A stretch of 64,000 bases of DNA from Neurospora crassa OR74A (taxonomy: Eukaryota > Ascomycota > Sordariomycetes > Sordariales > Sordariaceae). The notes under the pieces were generated by a model that saw nothing but the letters and a program-made list of their open reading frames with translations, made no database searches and was not told the origin of the DNA. Each line of letters begins with the position of its first letter. Within the stretch, counting starts at the first letter, position 1. Shown piece by piece: positions 33,686-44,985 of the stretch. Made by a program: the position numbers and the translations under genes. The stretch covers positions 3,472,001-3,536,000 of the forward strand of contig NC_026502.1 of assembly GCF_000182925.2 (NCBI RefSeq), given 5' to 3'.

Positions 33686-36389
33686 ATGACCACCCTCATC
33701 GCATCCCGACCACGGTCACGACCCGCCCATCCCCCGGGAGCAACATACTGCGCCTACACCCCCGATGGCACCAGACTGGTGACGGTCGGGTCCAACAACA
33801 CCACCAGACTCTACAAGACGGGCTATGAAGGCGAGCCCACGAATATCGACGACTGCCAGGAACAGAACCTTGCCCTTGCCACCAGCAACAACTACTTTGT
33901 GGCCGGCTCCGAAGACGGTACCGTCAGCTTGTACTCCCTCGACACTAATGCCTTCGACCGTTTCCTTCTGCGAACCTCTCTCCCAGTCCGCGATGTCGCC
34001 ATATCCCCAGACCACCAGTGGTGCGCTGTTGCCAGCGACGAGCTTACAGTGAGGCTGGTTGGAGTGCACGACAACACCCAGCTCCGTACCCTCAAAGAAC
34101 ACGGAAAGCCGACAAAACACTTGACCTTCGATCCCAAGGGCAGCTTGCTCGCGCTATCATGTACCGACGGCGTCATATACATATACTCTTTGACTGCCGA
34201 ACACCCAGAGCTGATTCGCAAGGTGGATGGTGTCATTGGCAGGCTAGAGACAGAGTCCGAAGCCTCGTCAAGGGCGGTCTGGCACCCCGATGGTCGCGCC
34301 TTTGCCGCACCCACTCCTACACGAGACATTCAGGTTATTTCCAAGAACGACTGGGAAAAGCAGCGGGTCTTTAAGAGCGGTCACGACGGAGATATCACGG
34401 CCCTGTCTTGGTCGCCCAACGGTGCCCTGCTCGCCTCGGCTGGCAAGGACAAGAAGCTTCTGATCTGGTCAACGAAAGACCAGAGTGTCATCGCAAGATA
34501 CGAATATCCCAATGTTACCGATATCTGCTGGCATCCCACCAAAAACCTTGCTTCATTCACAACCTCCGACGGAGAGCTTTACATTAGCCCCGACTTCGTC
34601 CCGGAGCAGTTCGCCTCTCTTCTCAGGCTACCCAAGCAGCCCGCCCCCTTTATCCACGACCCTCTCACCGAACTATCCAACAACACCCGCCGCTTAGAAG
34701 TCAGTGGTCCTAAGCCCGACGCTCGCCCACGCAGAGACTCCGTGGACGCCGATCTCGATGACCTCCTGGACGAAAACTACGGCGACGACGACGATTTCGT
34801 GGTGGACGATGACGGCGCAGGATACACCCTCAACGCGGGCCGCAAACGCCCAGCCGAAGACGATGCGATCTACGAGAGTCACACTGCCAAGCGTGGCAAC
34901 TTTGTCCAACCGCAACACCATCCCTCCTTCCAACCTGGATCGACGCCATGGCGCGGCAACCGGAAATATCTCTGCTTGAACCTGATCGGCTTTGTCTGGA
35001 CCGTTGACCAAGACTCTCACAATACCGTAACCGTCGAGTTTTACGACCACGAGTTCCACAGAGACTTCCACTTTACCGATACCTTCCTCTACGATAAGGC
35101 CTGCTTGAACGACAAGGGCAGCCTTTTTTCGTGCCCACCCAAAGAGGATGGCTCCCCAGCTGTGGTCTTTTACCGCCCCCATGAGACCTGGACGCAAAGA
35201 AATGATTGGCGCATACAGCTGCCCAAGGGTGAGGCGGTGCTGGCCATGTCGCTGAGTGATTCATATATTACCGTGACAACGACGGGCAACTATGTGAGGA
35301 TATACACCCTTTTCGGCATTCCCGTGAGGGTGTACAGACCCAAGAGCACACCGATGGTTACGTGCGCTAGTTGGAGGGACTACGTCCTGACTATGGGGAA
35401 CGGGCCTGTGGGTGCGGACGGTATGTCGCGCTTGCTGTATACCATTGAGAACATCAAGCGGGATGAAGTTTGTCAGAACGAAGACACCGTCGCCCTTCCT
35501 GAAGGCGCGACAGTGAAGAGCGTCTTCTTTTCTGACAATGGCGTACGTCTTCGTCCCTCTCTCCCTCTTCCCTTGTATCTTACCCATCCACTAACATCCG
35601 GTCCAGGACCCCTGCATTTACGACTCAACCGGCACCCTCCTCACGCTCCTTCACTGGCGCCGTCCATCCCGGGCCGTATGGGTGCCCCTCCTCGACACCC
35701 GTCTCCTCCCGCGTCTCGCCTCCGGCCGCAAAAAGGAATCCTATTTCCCCATCGCTGTCGCCGACCACAAATTTCACTGCATCATCCTCAAGGGTGGCGA
35801 CCAATACCCCTACTTCCCTCGCCCCTTGCTTTCCGAATTCGACTTTGCCGTACCCCTCACCTCCGCGAAGCCCAAGAAGCAATCCAAGAAAAAGAAGACA
35901 CGTAGTGGCGACGATTCTATGGACGTTGACGGTGAAGACGAGGAGGACAACGATTTCTCTGCATCAGAAGCCGACGACTCTGATTCCGAAAACAACGCCG
36001 ATCCCCTAACAACCAAGGAATCCCTTCCCTTAACCCAATCCTTCCTTCTCTCATCCCTGCGCGCCGCGCAGCTCTCGGACATGCTCGAAAGCTCCCGGTC
36101 CACGGCCTCGCAGCGCGCCGCGCTGGCTAGGCTGGAGCTTGATATCGACAAGACTCTGCTGCAGCTGCTGGCGATTGAGTGCCGCGAGGGTGAGGATAGG
36201 GGGATGAGGGCACTGGAGGTGGTGAAACTTATGAAAGACAGGACGGGGCGGATGATTGAGGCGGCGGGTAAGGTCGCGGAAAGGTATGGAAGGAGAATAT
36301 TAGGGGAGAAGATCAGAGAGGTGGGTGAGAGGAGGGTGGCCGGGGAGGACGAGAGTGAAGGGGAGGAGGAGGAGGATCCTTTTGCTTAG
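33686..36389 (+). CDS. mcl1: Replisome scaffold Mcl1/Ctf4/SepB (AND-1 family)
   Basis: Exons 33686-35542 and 35607-36389 give 879 aa. The 64-bp intron is GTACGT...CACTAAC...GTCCAG, and the junction reads FFSDNGDPCIYDS. Residues about 15-320 form an N-terminal WD40 propeller (YCAYTPDG, VRDVAISPDH, ALSWSPNGALLASAGKDKKL). An acidic linker follows (DDLLDENYGDDDDF). From about residue 425 comes the SepB/Mcl1 middle domain, beginning STPWRGNRKYLCLNLIGFVW, a second beta propeller that trimerises in yeast Ctf4. A Lys-rich and then Asp/Ser-rich insert (KKQSKKKK) separates it from a C-terminal helical bundle (SLRAAQLSDMLESSR to the end). As in other fungi there is no HMG box. The family links the CMG helicase to polymerase alpha and supports sister-chromatid cohesion in the nucleus. 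The ATG at 33686 is chosen because no in-frame ATG lies upstream. Confidence 0.92.
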
Positions 36390-37382
36390 AGAGTTATGTG
36401 GAAGTATCGTGGGCGGGCATGAAGTGTGAGCACTCTTTTTATTGGTGTTGCTAAAGCCATGGCTTTTGCTTTTTTTTTTCCTACATGTGCATCAAAAATT
36501 ACGCTCGGAGGTGGTGTTTGGAAAAGGTGGTTCCACTAGCAGATTCTTGCATTGCTTCAGGGTCCAACAGAGACGGGAGAAATATTATACCGCTCTTAAA
36601 TCTTGCTTCTTTGCTATCATCCATTGTTGTGATAGAACATACTACTAACTGCTACCACTCAGTTGACAATTTACCAACGATACTGTCAGTGTGATATTTG
36701 TATGTACTGCTTGTTTCCACGCCCGTTCGCCTAGTATCACATTCACGTTCCATCCCATTTATTGTATACCACTGCCCACCCTTTAGTGATGTGAACTAAA
36801 ATGACCAAAAACAGCAAGCGAAGTATTGGGTTCCTATTTCCCCCCCAGATGGGATAGGTACCTCTAGGTAAATAGGTGGGTAGGTACCTACCTAGGTAAT
36901 GGAAATGAATTGACTCGCTTCGTTAAGCCGTTATCCAATCCGCCCAGCCGATTGTGATGATTTTTTTTATTTTTTTTTCCCCTTTGCTTTTTGAAACAAA
37001 AGAAAGCATTGTAAAGCAAACAGATATATATATATATGTGTGTGTGTACATGTGTGTGTGTTTGGTAATGATACATATGTACGTAGGCAGAGCAGGCACT
37101 ATACTAGAAGTTCGCAGACAGGTAGGTATCCTGTCTACTATGTAGGTGGTGTACTACGTAGACAACGACTAGGAGCATTCGTGGTTAACGAAAGGATAAG
37201 AAAGGAAAGAAAACCAAAAGTACAGCAAAGTAATGTAAGTAGAGCAAAGCAATCATAACCGCCCTACTTGCTAGTCTAACTTACTACGTATGTAGTCACC
37301 TCACCTCACCTTACATAGGTACTCAACCTTGAACCTTGACCGGAGATCGGCGACATGGTTTGGGGGTTTAGGGAATCCGGGC

Positions 37383-37407
37383 CTGGTCTGGTCTGGTCTG
37401 GTCTGGT
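37383..37407. repeat. (CTGGT)5 repeat
   Basis: Five tandem CTGGT units, followed by CTTG repeats. Confidence 0.85.
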
Positions 37408-38570
37408 TGCCCTAGCTTGCTTGCTTGCCTGAATTTAGTATAATATTAGATCACGGGGTTCATTGATGGACCGTTCCGCGCCCGTCCGTCTGACGGGGAG
37501 ACCAGGCGGCATCCAGCATCAAATCTGTCTCTCCGTCGCTCGCCGGCTCTGCGATAATGGATGATGGATGATGGATGATGATCCACCCACAAGCGAGGTC
37601 TTGGGACCTAGTATAGACCCTGGGACCTGGAGACTTAACGGGTGTTGCTTGCTACCCTATTTCTAGGTAGAGGTTAGTCTAGTTACAGACAGATTATGTA
37701 GTGCACAAGATCAGGTAAGGTGCCACGGCAGGTTCCGCATATTGTAGAGGTACCGAGGCCTGTATCCTGCCAGGTACATCACCCTACGTCCAGCCATGTA
37801 TGTACATTAGATGCCGCCGTGCACGTCGTGGTACATATTGTACATACGTAGGTATGCTCCGGCGTATGGAGGTACATAGGGAGTATGTATGTGCACTACT
37901 ATGTAGAGGCACGGGGTAGGTAAAGTCCGAGCTAACATCGAGCTTGAAGTATGTAGGTAGGTAGGTACTGCGTACATAGGGAAGTATAGTTATTTAGGGC
38001 AGTGATTGATCGACGACAGAACGACGGGATATGCATTGACTATTCAGGGGTAGGCTGTAGGTTGTAGTGTATCGATACAAGTGTACTTGGGCTTGTACCA
38101 TAGTAGACTAGGTAGGTGGTGGGCATGGGATCACCTAGGTGGTAGGGATCAAGGAACACAGCTGAGGTCTGGGGTCCGAATGTCCCGGAGAGATAGATAT
38201 ATATCACCAGACATTAATCATGCGTATCGTACGTAACCATCAACGCCTGTCTGGTTTGTGATGTGAGATGGGCAGGTGATTATGCGGTTCGGGTGTCTTG
38301 GAGTGCTAGTAGGTCGTATCTTTGTAGCATCTCCATCATCTCTTCAGGCCATGGTGTGTCTTGCTTGAAACAGGCTGAGAACAAGCTCAAGGAGGTGCTG
38401 ACATTGAATTGTGGTAGAGGTGCTGTTGGTTCTCACATGAGCTTTCTCGTAAAGCGACGGGACCCCAGGACCTGAAAGAGAGATGCGGTGGATGCAGATA
38501 TGCATCTGTCACGTACGGGGAGGCCAAGAAGCTACAGACATGACATATGGAAATAAACAAGATCGAACAA

Positions 38571-38574
<4 letters not shown>

Positions 38575-38604
<30 letters not shown>
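38575..38604. repeat. (CA)15 microsatellite
   Basis: Fifteen perfect CA units. Confidence 0.9.
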
Positions 38605-38605
<1 letters not shown>

Positions 38606-39843
38606 CCTCGAATGACTCGAATGAACAGGAACTGATGGGTAGAGTCTCCCAGCGAGTTACTCCGTGGATGAATTCCCGGAGATTTGGTGAGGTTTCTCCA
38701 AGAATGATCGTTAGGACTTTCGCCCGGGTAGGTATAAACCGCGCATAGGTAATGGCGCGAGAGAGCGACTATTTGGCCCCAAGTGACCGTAGCTCGAGCC
38801 GGCGTACCTCTATGTAGGTACGTGGAGGTAGGTTTGTAAATGACCCTGATTGATCGACTTATAGCGGCCCCTGCCATTAATTCAAATCCGGGTTTGGACT
38901 GGGGTTTCAGAGATTGGCAGGGCTGATTAGTGCTGTCAAGGAGGGGGGTAAGTACACTACTAGTTCTGGGGTACTCCCAGCGGGCATCCTGTCGTCCGAA
39001 ACGGGAGCCAATTTCTATCCGCTTGGCGATGACGGAGTACGTACGGTGGTTCAGGGTGTGGGAGGGGTCGGTGCAAGCTGAAGTGAAGAATGAAGACAGG
39101 AAGATGAGAAGATCGAATCTGGAGATGGACGGGTTGGGAAACTGAAAGTCAGCAGTTTCAGGTCGCTTACAGTAGTGTGTGGTGTTTAATTGTTAGTGCA
39201 ATGCGTGCCTTCCTCTTGCGGGCGACGGGAAGAGGAACAAGTGACCAAAACGAGGGGTGGATCGGCATCGGCGACATAAGAGGATCGGAATCCAATATCG
39301 GCCTCTTCCATTTCTGGTACTATGTTCGACTTGTCCAACCACCGAAGCTGAACTAAAGCCTTGTCCATTTCATCATCATCATCATCATCATCATTTTCTC
39401 TCTGCCTTTCTCAGTGAATAAAAAAAAAGCCCAAAAAGCATGATGGCCCCCACGAACTCCCCTATGGAGATCGCATATAATAGTATATGCCACCTGAAAC
39501 TTAGTAAGCGGAAGTTTGCTTGCCTATGGATGGACCCCATAATGCTGTTTGGGATCATTAGCATGATTCCGACTCCATGCAGCCGCCGCGGAAACCGGTT
39601 CAACCTGCCGTTTTCCTATCTCCATCTGCCCCCCTCTCATGAAATGTTCAGAAAAATTTCCGAGCACACCTACTATTCAATGCCTCGCGGTACGGTGGTC
39701 ATTCACCACATCTCTCTCTCCATACTCCACAGGGCGCTGAACTGAACTGTCAGGAGATGCCCTCAAGACCATTTTGGTGTAACTTTGTCAAGTCTCGAAT
39801 CTTGCGCGGACGGGGTTTCCCCGATGAGGGGGAAAAAAAAAGG

Positions 39844-39874
<31 letters not shown>

Positions 39875-42162
39875 CAGCAACTCTGTCCGGATGATGGCAG
39901 CCAAGTGGGTGTCGGGATGTTTCCAAATGGAGGTCAGGGTCATTCATTCACGGTGGTCATGATAATCATCCATCGGAAATGGCTGCTACGAGCCAAGACT
40001 GGCCAAGCGCGTGTCCCTATCCGATCCGCTGCCCTACGCAAATGAGGTGCATGAACTTATGAAGAGGGAGCGTGGGAGGGCACGCAGGGCCGTTTGGGTT
40101 CCCTCCTTCATCGCGCCGATAGGTTTGTGAGAATCGCGGTTACATACGACAGGAACAAGAACTCTGGAACAGGAAGTGCTGCAAGTGAACTGGTTATGGA
40201 AGCTATGGTGATACTCAATGCAGTGTCCTGCGCGCCGGCATCATTCAGCATTCTTTTCGGTCGTGGTTCCATTCTTCCTCCCCGGGGACATTCATTCCTT
40301 TTCCAACCTGAACCAAAACAAATGTTGCTGGAACGTGATTGAAGAGAGGTTCCAGATGTTTTTGAGCTTCTTTTTTTCGATCCTTTTTGCGTGCGTGGAA
40401 GGGATGGCTTATCTCTAGAAGGATGGGTTTTGTTTGTGCCATTTATGTACACAATGTACCTCGAATCTGGCCCACGATTCCATCGAGTGCCGATCAACAT
40501 GTTCATCAGGGCCGTTTGATCTGGAATCCCCCCCTCCCTCGGCCGTGTGGTCTTGTCTCTCTCTCGTTTATGGGTTTAGGCTGCGATTGGCCGTGTTTCA
40601 ACGCCTCTTCCATTTCCATTTCTCTATGCATCATGCGAGCCGTGCTCCGAGTTCCTGACTGATTGACCTTGCCTCCTGCCTTTTCCCTCCCGTCTTCACC
40701 TCGGAATCAGGGCTTCAGAGGGGGGGGCTCAGAGGGGGGTTCTATTGCCAATTTGCATGTTCCTGATACCGAGTGTATGGAGGGAATTGGACTTATAGGA
40801 CTGCGGGTAGGTTAGCTGCTTAATAGCTGCATACTTGCCGGCGGCGTGACCATGTCTGGAAATTGTTGTTGTAAAACGAAGACTTCCTGAGCCGGCTGGT
40901 CGGGTACCTGTTCAGACTTCAGAGTCAACATCGTCTGCGGAGGTTCAGAGACACACTGCAGGGGGGAGACGGCAGTAAACTGAAGTGCCTGAGCGTTGGG
41001 CGGCGGCATTGATCTGTGCTGTGCTGTGCTTGTGGAAAGTACAAGCGAGGTACTGTACTAACTGCATGACACACTGAAGTATGTCTCAATTATTAGTGAA
41101 GCACTTTGAAGCTATTCCCCTCAAGTCACGGCCATTCATTCTTTCCGCCATTCGACAGCTGTTCCGGGCTACAGGACTCGAGCTGCACAGGCAAGGGCGC
41201 TGCACAAAGACGCCCGATTCCACTTGAAGAAGAAGGCGTCTTGGGTTCTTCTGCTGCACATTCTTATGCACACGTTGAACGCAGCCGCAAAGTACTTACC
41301 TACTTATGCAAACGTGCCTGTAAGGGCGCAGATAGGCTTGGTGGATGCTTGTTTGATTTTCCATGCAACAGCGGCCAGTGCTTCCATTTGGAGTCTATTG
41401 CCTCCGTTCAGCATCCATCGAATCCCGGAGGAACAGCGGCCCCTGAATTCCATATAACCTTCGTGTCCATTGGCCTTGTCAACGTCATCGTTGTCCAAGA
41501 CTCTTTTAGGTTGGTCGACCAAGTCAACAATCCTTCGTGGGTACATCTGCTTGTACACGTTCCTACGACTTTGTGGTCTCTTGCGCGAGATAGCCTGGTA
41601 GCCTCTCCATACCTACCCAGCCTAGCTAGGTACATACATGTACCTATCCACAAGGGGGTTTGATGACTTGGCCGAGTTAGCCCAGAGGAGTCCCGTCGAC
41701 GACAAGGAGCCGTCGTGGTCAGGCCCCCGGGTCTCCCTTGTGGTGCTTGGCCCAGGAAGTCGTTCCCCCAGATTGACCACCGACCAAGCTCCCGCCGTTG
41801 AGCCAATCAACCGGCTGCTTTGGCCCTCCCACGGTTCTCTATGGTCCTCCACCAGCTTGCCCACTTCCTGGACATCGATTCGTAGATTCGACACAATTGT
41901 TCCCGCCCCCGTTTCGAGGTCGACCACCGGTTCCTTTTAGCCCCCGAGTCGACTCCGTTCTCCGTCCTTGTCGCGCCACCGACCGGCAGCAGAGGAGCGA
42001 GCGCTCGAGGAAGAGAAAAAAAAAACAAATGTCTTTTCGCTCCACTCTCCGACAACTCACTAGCCCCCGACCGTGCCCGCTGCCGACCCATCAAACCAGC
42101 AAGGACTAGAAGTCCACTTTCTTCCACCAGGTTTCTAATCCGAGCCGACCATCTCCCGTTTA

Positions 42163-42186
42163 CCCCCCCCCCCCCCCCCCCCCCCC
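42163..42186 (+). repeat. C24 homopolymer
   Basis: 24 consecutive C about 790-815 bp upstream of the sfl1 start. Long G/C runs are rare in genomes and can form quadruplex or i-motif structures. Confidence 0.9.
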
Positions 42187-42976
42187 TCCTCCCTCCTCCT
42201 CCCCACGCCATCTCCGTTCGCCCAACTCGTCCTTCTCCCTCCCTCCCTGCTGCTTGCTCATTCCCACCACAAGCAAGACAGACGGACATTCTGGTTGTCT
42301 GCCACCGACGCTTCTCGATCGACTTCCCGGCCGCCCACCGCCCACCGCCCCCGGCTGCAGAACGAGAACCCCATTGTCTGGGACAGCTTGGGTCCACGAC
42401 TTGCATCAAGGCTACCGGCTACCTGTTACCACGCCCATTGTCTTGGTCACTCGCACAGGATCCAACAACTGCCGTCTTGAAATAGCACTTTAAGCGGGTC
42501 CTGGCCACACGCTACGGGAAAAGAACAGGAGACAGACACAAGCCTCAAACCTCTTGACGAGTCGCCGTCGCGAACACAGGCATAGACAAAAAAGTTAGCC
42601 TCGACACGGTGGGGGACTTTCTTGACTGAATTGACGCGCAACGAACCATCAGCTTCTTTTGCGCCACGCGATGAGGTATGCTAATATCCCCCTCCTCTCC
42701 ATGTCTTCTGGGATGCTCGCTGCGCAAACAATGTGCAAGCGAGGTAGAATGGACTCTACATGGGCGAAGTGGCCCGGGGTCTGCCGTCTATCGGCCGGCC
42801 TATCATCCGGTCTATCGCCGGCTTCCCTTTCACTACACGGAGCACACCCCGCATGTGTCATCCGAGGTCCGGTCCGGAGTGCTGGACTGGATGGAACATA
42901 TCTTTTCCATCTCAAACTCTTCTCATGTTACTTCGTTGCGCTTTGCTGACACGGCTGTCGCCCACGTACAGTGCAG

Positions 42977-44985
42977 ATGGCTACCGCAACTGAAAGCGCA
43001 CCGAGAAACCACCTGGCCGACAAGCCAGAGAACTCAATGGGTGGAAGAAACCTATCGATCATCACACCAACCATCCAAATGTCGGCTCCCCCGGGCGACC
43101 CAATGGATATCACCTCCAGCAATAGCAACAGCAGCAGCAACAGTAACAGCAGTAGCATCAACAACAACAACGCTACCATGGCAGCTCCAAGTAATTCGGA
43201 TTCCCTACCGCCGCCCAAGAGCCCGGTCGAGGATACATTAAACGCCCAGGCAGCCCCCAATGGCCGACCGCAACTGTCATCCGCAAACGATCAATTGTCT
43301 CCCGATAACATCATCATGCCAGCACCGGCTGCCGCTGCCCCCGCGGTTCACCAGCCCAAGATTGTTCAGACGGCCTTCATCCATAAGCTATATAACATGT
43401 TGGAGGATAAGTCGATACAGCATCTGATATCGTGGTCACCCACCTCTGAGAGCTTCGTCATGCAGCCGTCGCAAGAGTTCTCCAAGGTCTTGGCGTAAGT
43501 TGGAAAATCACGACCAGCTCTGGACTGAACCAGATCGCTAACAGCCAGCAGTCAATACTTTAAACATACCAACATTTCCTCTTTCGTTCGCCAGCTCAAC
43601 ATGTACGGATTTCACAAAGGTAAGGAGTCTCCCGATGTAGCTGGTTACCAACAGTCACTAACATGGTCAAAAAGTGAGCGATGTCTTCCACCATGGAGCT
43701 CCAGACGCTACCATTTGGGAGTTCAAGCATGGCAACGGCAACTTTAAACGCGGAGACCTGGTTAGCTTGCGGGAGATTAAGCGTCGAGCTTCTCGGCATT
43801 CTCTGGTACATAGAGAGTACAGCAACAACCAGAAGGCTCCGCCATCACAACCAGGTACCCCGGCCGAGCCTATGCCTCCCATGCAGGAAGTTCAAGGAGG
43901 AGATCCTCGGCTGAACAATATCGAGCATACTCTATATGATCTCAGCACTCGACTTCAGCGGCATGAAGAGAACGCCCAGTTCATGCATATCAAGCATCAG
44001 GCCATTCTGGACACGGTATCGCGTTTGCTTCAGTTCAACCATGACCTTTCCCGGGCCGTTCTTGCTCTTGCCCCTTCTCCTGACAACCCGATACACCACG
44101 ACGGTAAGTCCTTTACTTGGAAGAAGGCGGGTGACCGGAATTCTAATTTGCTTTCCAGTATCGTCTTTGCAAGGGCAGGTTCAGCGCCAGATGGAGGAGT
44201 TCCGCTCGCTAGATGAACCTCACGGGTCGGTCTTCGCTAGTACCCGTCCTTACTTTTCCAATGTGGAGAATGCCCCCGTATCACCGCGGCAGATGCCCCA
44301 AGACGACCCGCGAAGATCTGGCTCTACTTTGACGGTTCCCGGTCAACCACCTCGGCTTCCAACCTACAACAATTATCGTCCTGCCGTCCCTTCTAATCTG
44401 TCAATAAGTACTCCGGGTCGTAGGCCGTTTGGCTCTACTAGCGGCAACTCGACAGGGACATCGCCATCTTCCCTCCGCCCGCACCCGCCGCCTCCACCTT
44501 CGCATCCGCTGTCGAGCGTTGACCTGCACCCGGGCTTGCCTAGGAGACATACCTCTGCTGACATCCGTGCTGCCGGCTGGCAAGGCAATCCTCCTCCTCC
44601 TAACCCTCCTCCAACCTTCTCTGGCCCACCATCCTCGCAATGGCCTTCGTCGCCAAATCGTCCTGGGTTGTCCGAAGACCAACGTATTCGCGATTCGTTT
44701 TCACAATACTCTCTACAGTCTGCTTCGCATCCTCGTTCCAGGCCAGCGTCGCCGCCGCCCCCTCCGACCTTCTCTACTAACGGTGGAGGGGACACTTTTG
44801 GGAATTGGTCTTGGAACTCGGCTGGCCGTGATAACAAGAATCTTTCGGTGAGGGATCACTCGGCACCGCCCACGAGGAGAGGAAGCATGGCCCATATCCT
44901 GAACCCAACCGATACTGCGGAAAGAGACGACGAGGACGAGGATCCCCGAGGCGATGAAGACCGCAAACGAAAACGTCTTATTTGA
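42977..44985 (+). CDS. sfl1: HSF-type transcription factor, flocculation suppressor Sfl1-like
   Basis: Four exons (42977-43494, 43552-43619, 43675-44103 and 44159-44985) give 613 aa; all three introns are 55-57 bp with consensus ends and phases that close. After an Asn/Ser-rich N-terminus comes the HSF-type DNA-binding domain (residues about 125-238): FIHKLYNMLEDKSIQHLISW, then QYFKHTNISSFVRQLNMYGFHK, then the wing and WEFKHGNGNFKRGDL. The second and third exons cut this domain at the positions joined above. A heptad-like segment follows (YDLSTRLQRHEENAQFMHIK, near 280-330), then a Pro/Ser-rich tail ending in a basic RKRKRLI. In yeasts Sfl1 represses flocculation and filamentation genes downstream of PKA and recruits Ssn6-Tup1. 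The same role here is inferred. It is separated from the upstream gene by 6.6 kb. Confidence 0.9.

Larger units (their letters stand above)
36390..42976. other. 6.6 kb gene-poor region upstream of sfl1
   Basis: No gene is supported. It holds dense TAGGTA/GTACCT words at 36,855-38,160 and around 38,810, a CTGGT repeat at 37383-37407, GGATGAT repeats near 37,560, a CA run at 38575-38604, A runs near 39,840 and a C24 run at 42163-42186. Frames up to 185 aa (41106-41663 plus) overlap rivals on both strands and lack motifs. From about 41,940 to 42,400 the plus strand is C-rich and probably belongs to the sfl1 promoter and leader. Confidence 0.5.

Noticed and set aside
37558-38604. CRISPR-like array
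   Set aside because: The repeats are simple microsatellites (GGATGAT, CA, CTGGT) without regular spacers, and the genome is fungal.
41106-41663. 185-aa plus-strand frame in the gene desert
   Set aside because: Composition and overlap with equally long minus-strand frames suggest chance.
36390-42976. tRNA or 5S rRNA genes
   Set aside because: I looked for B-box words (GGTTCGANTCC) on both strands throughout the window and for dispersed 5S sequence, and found no candidate with a matching A box or cloverleaf.
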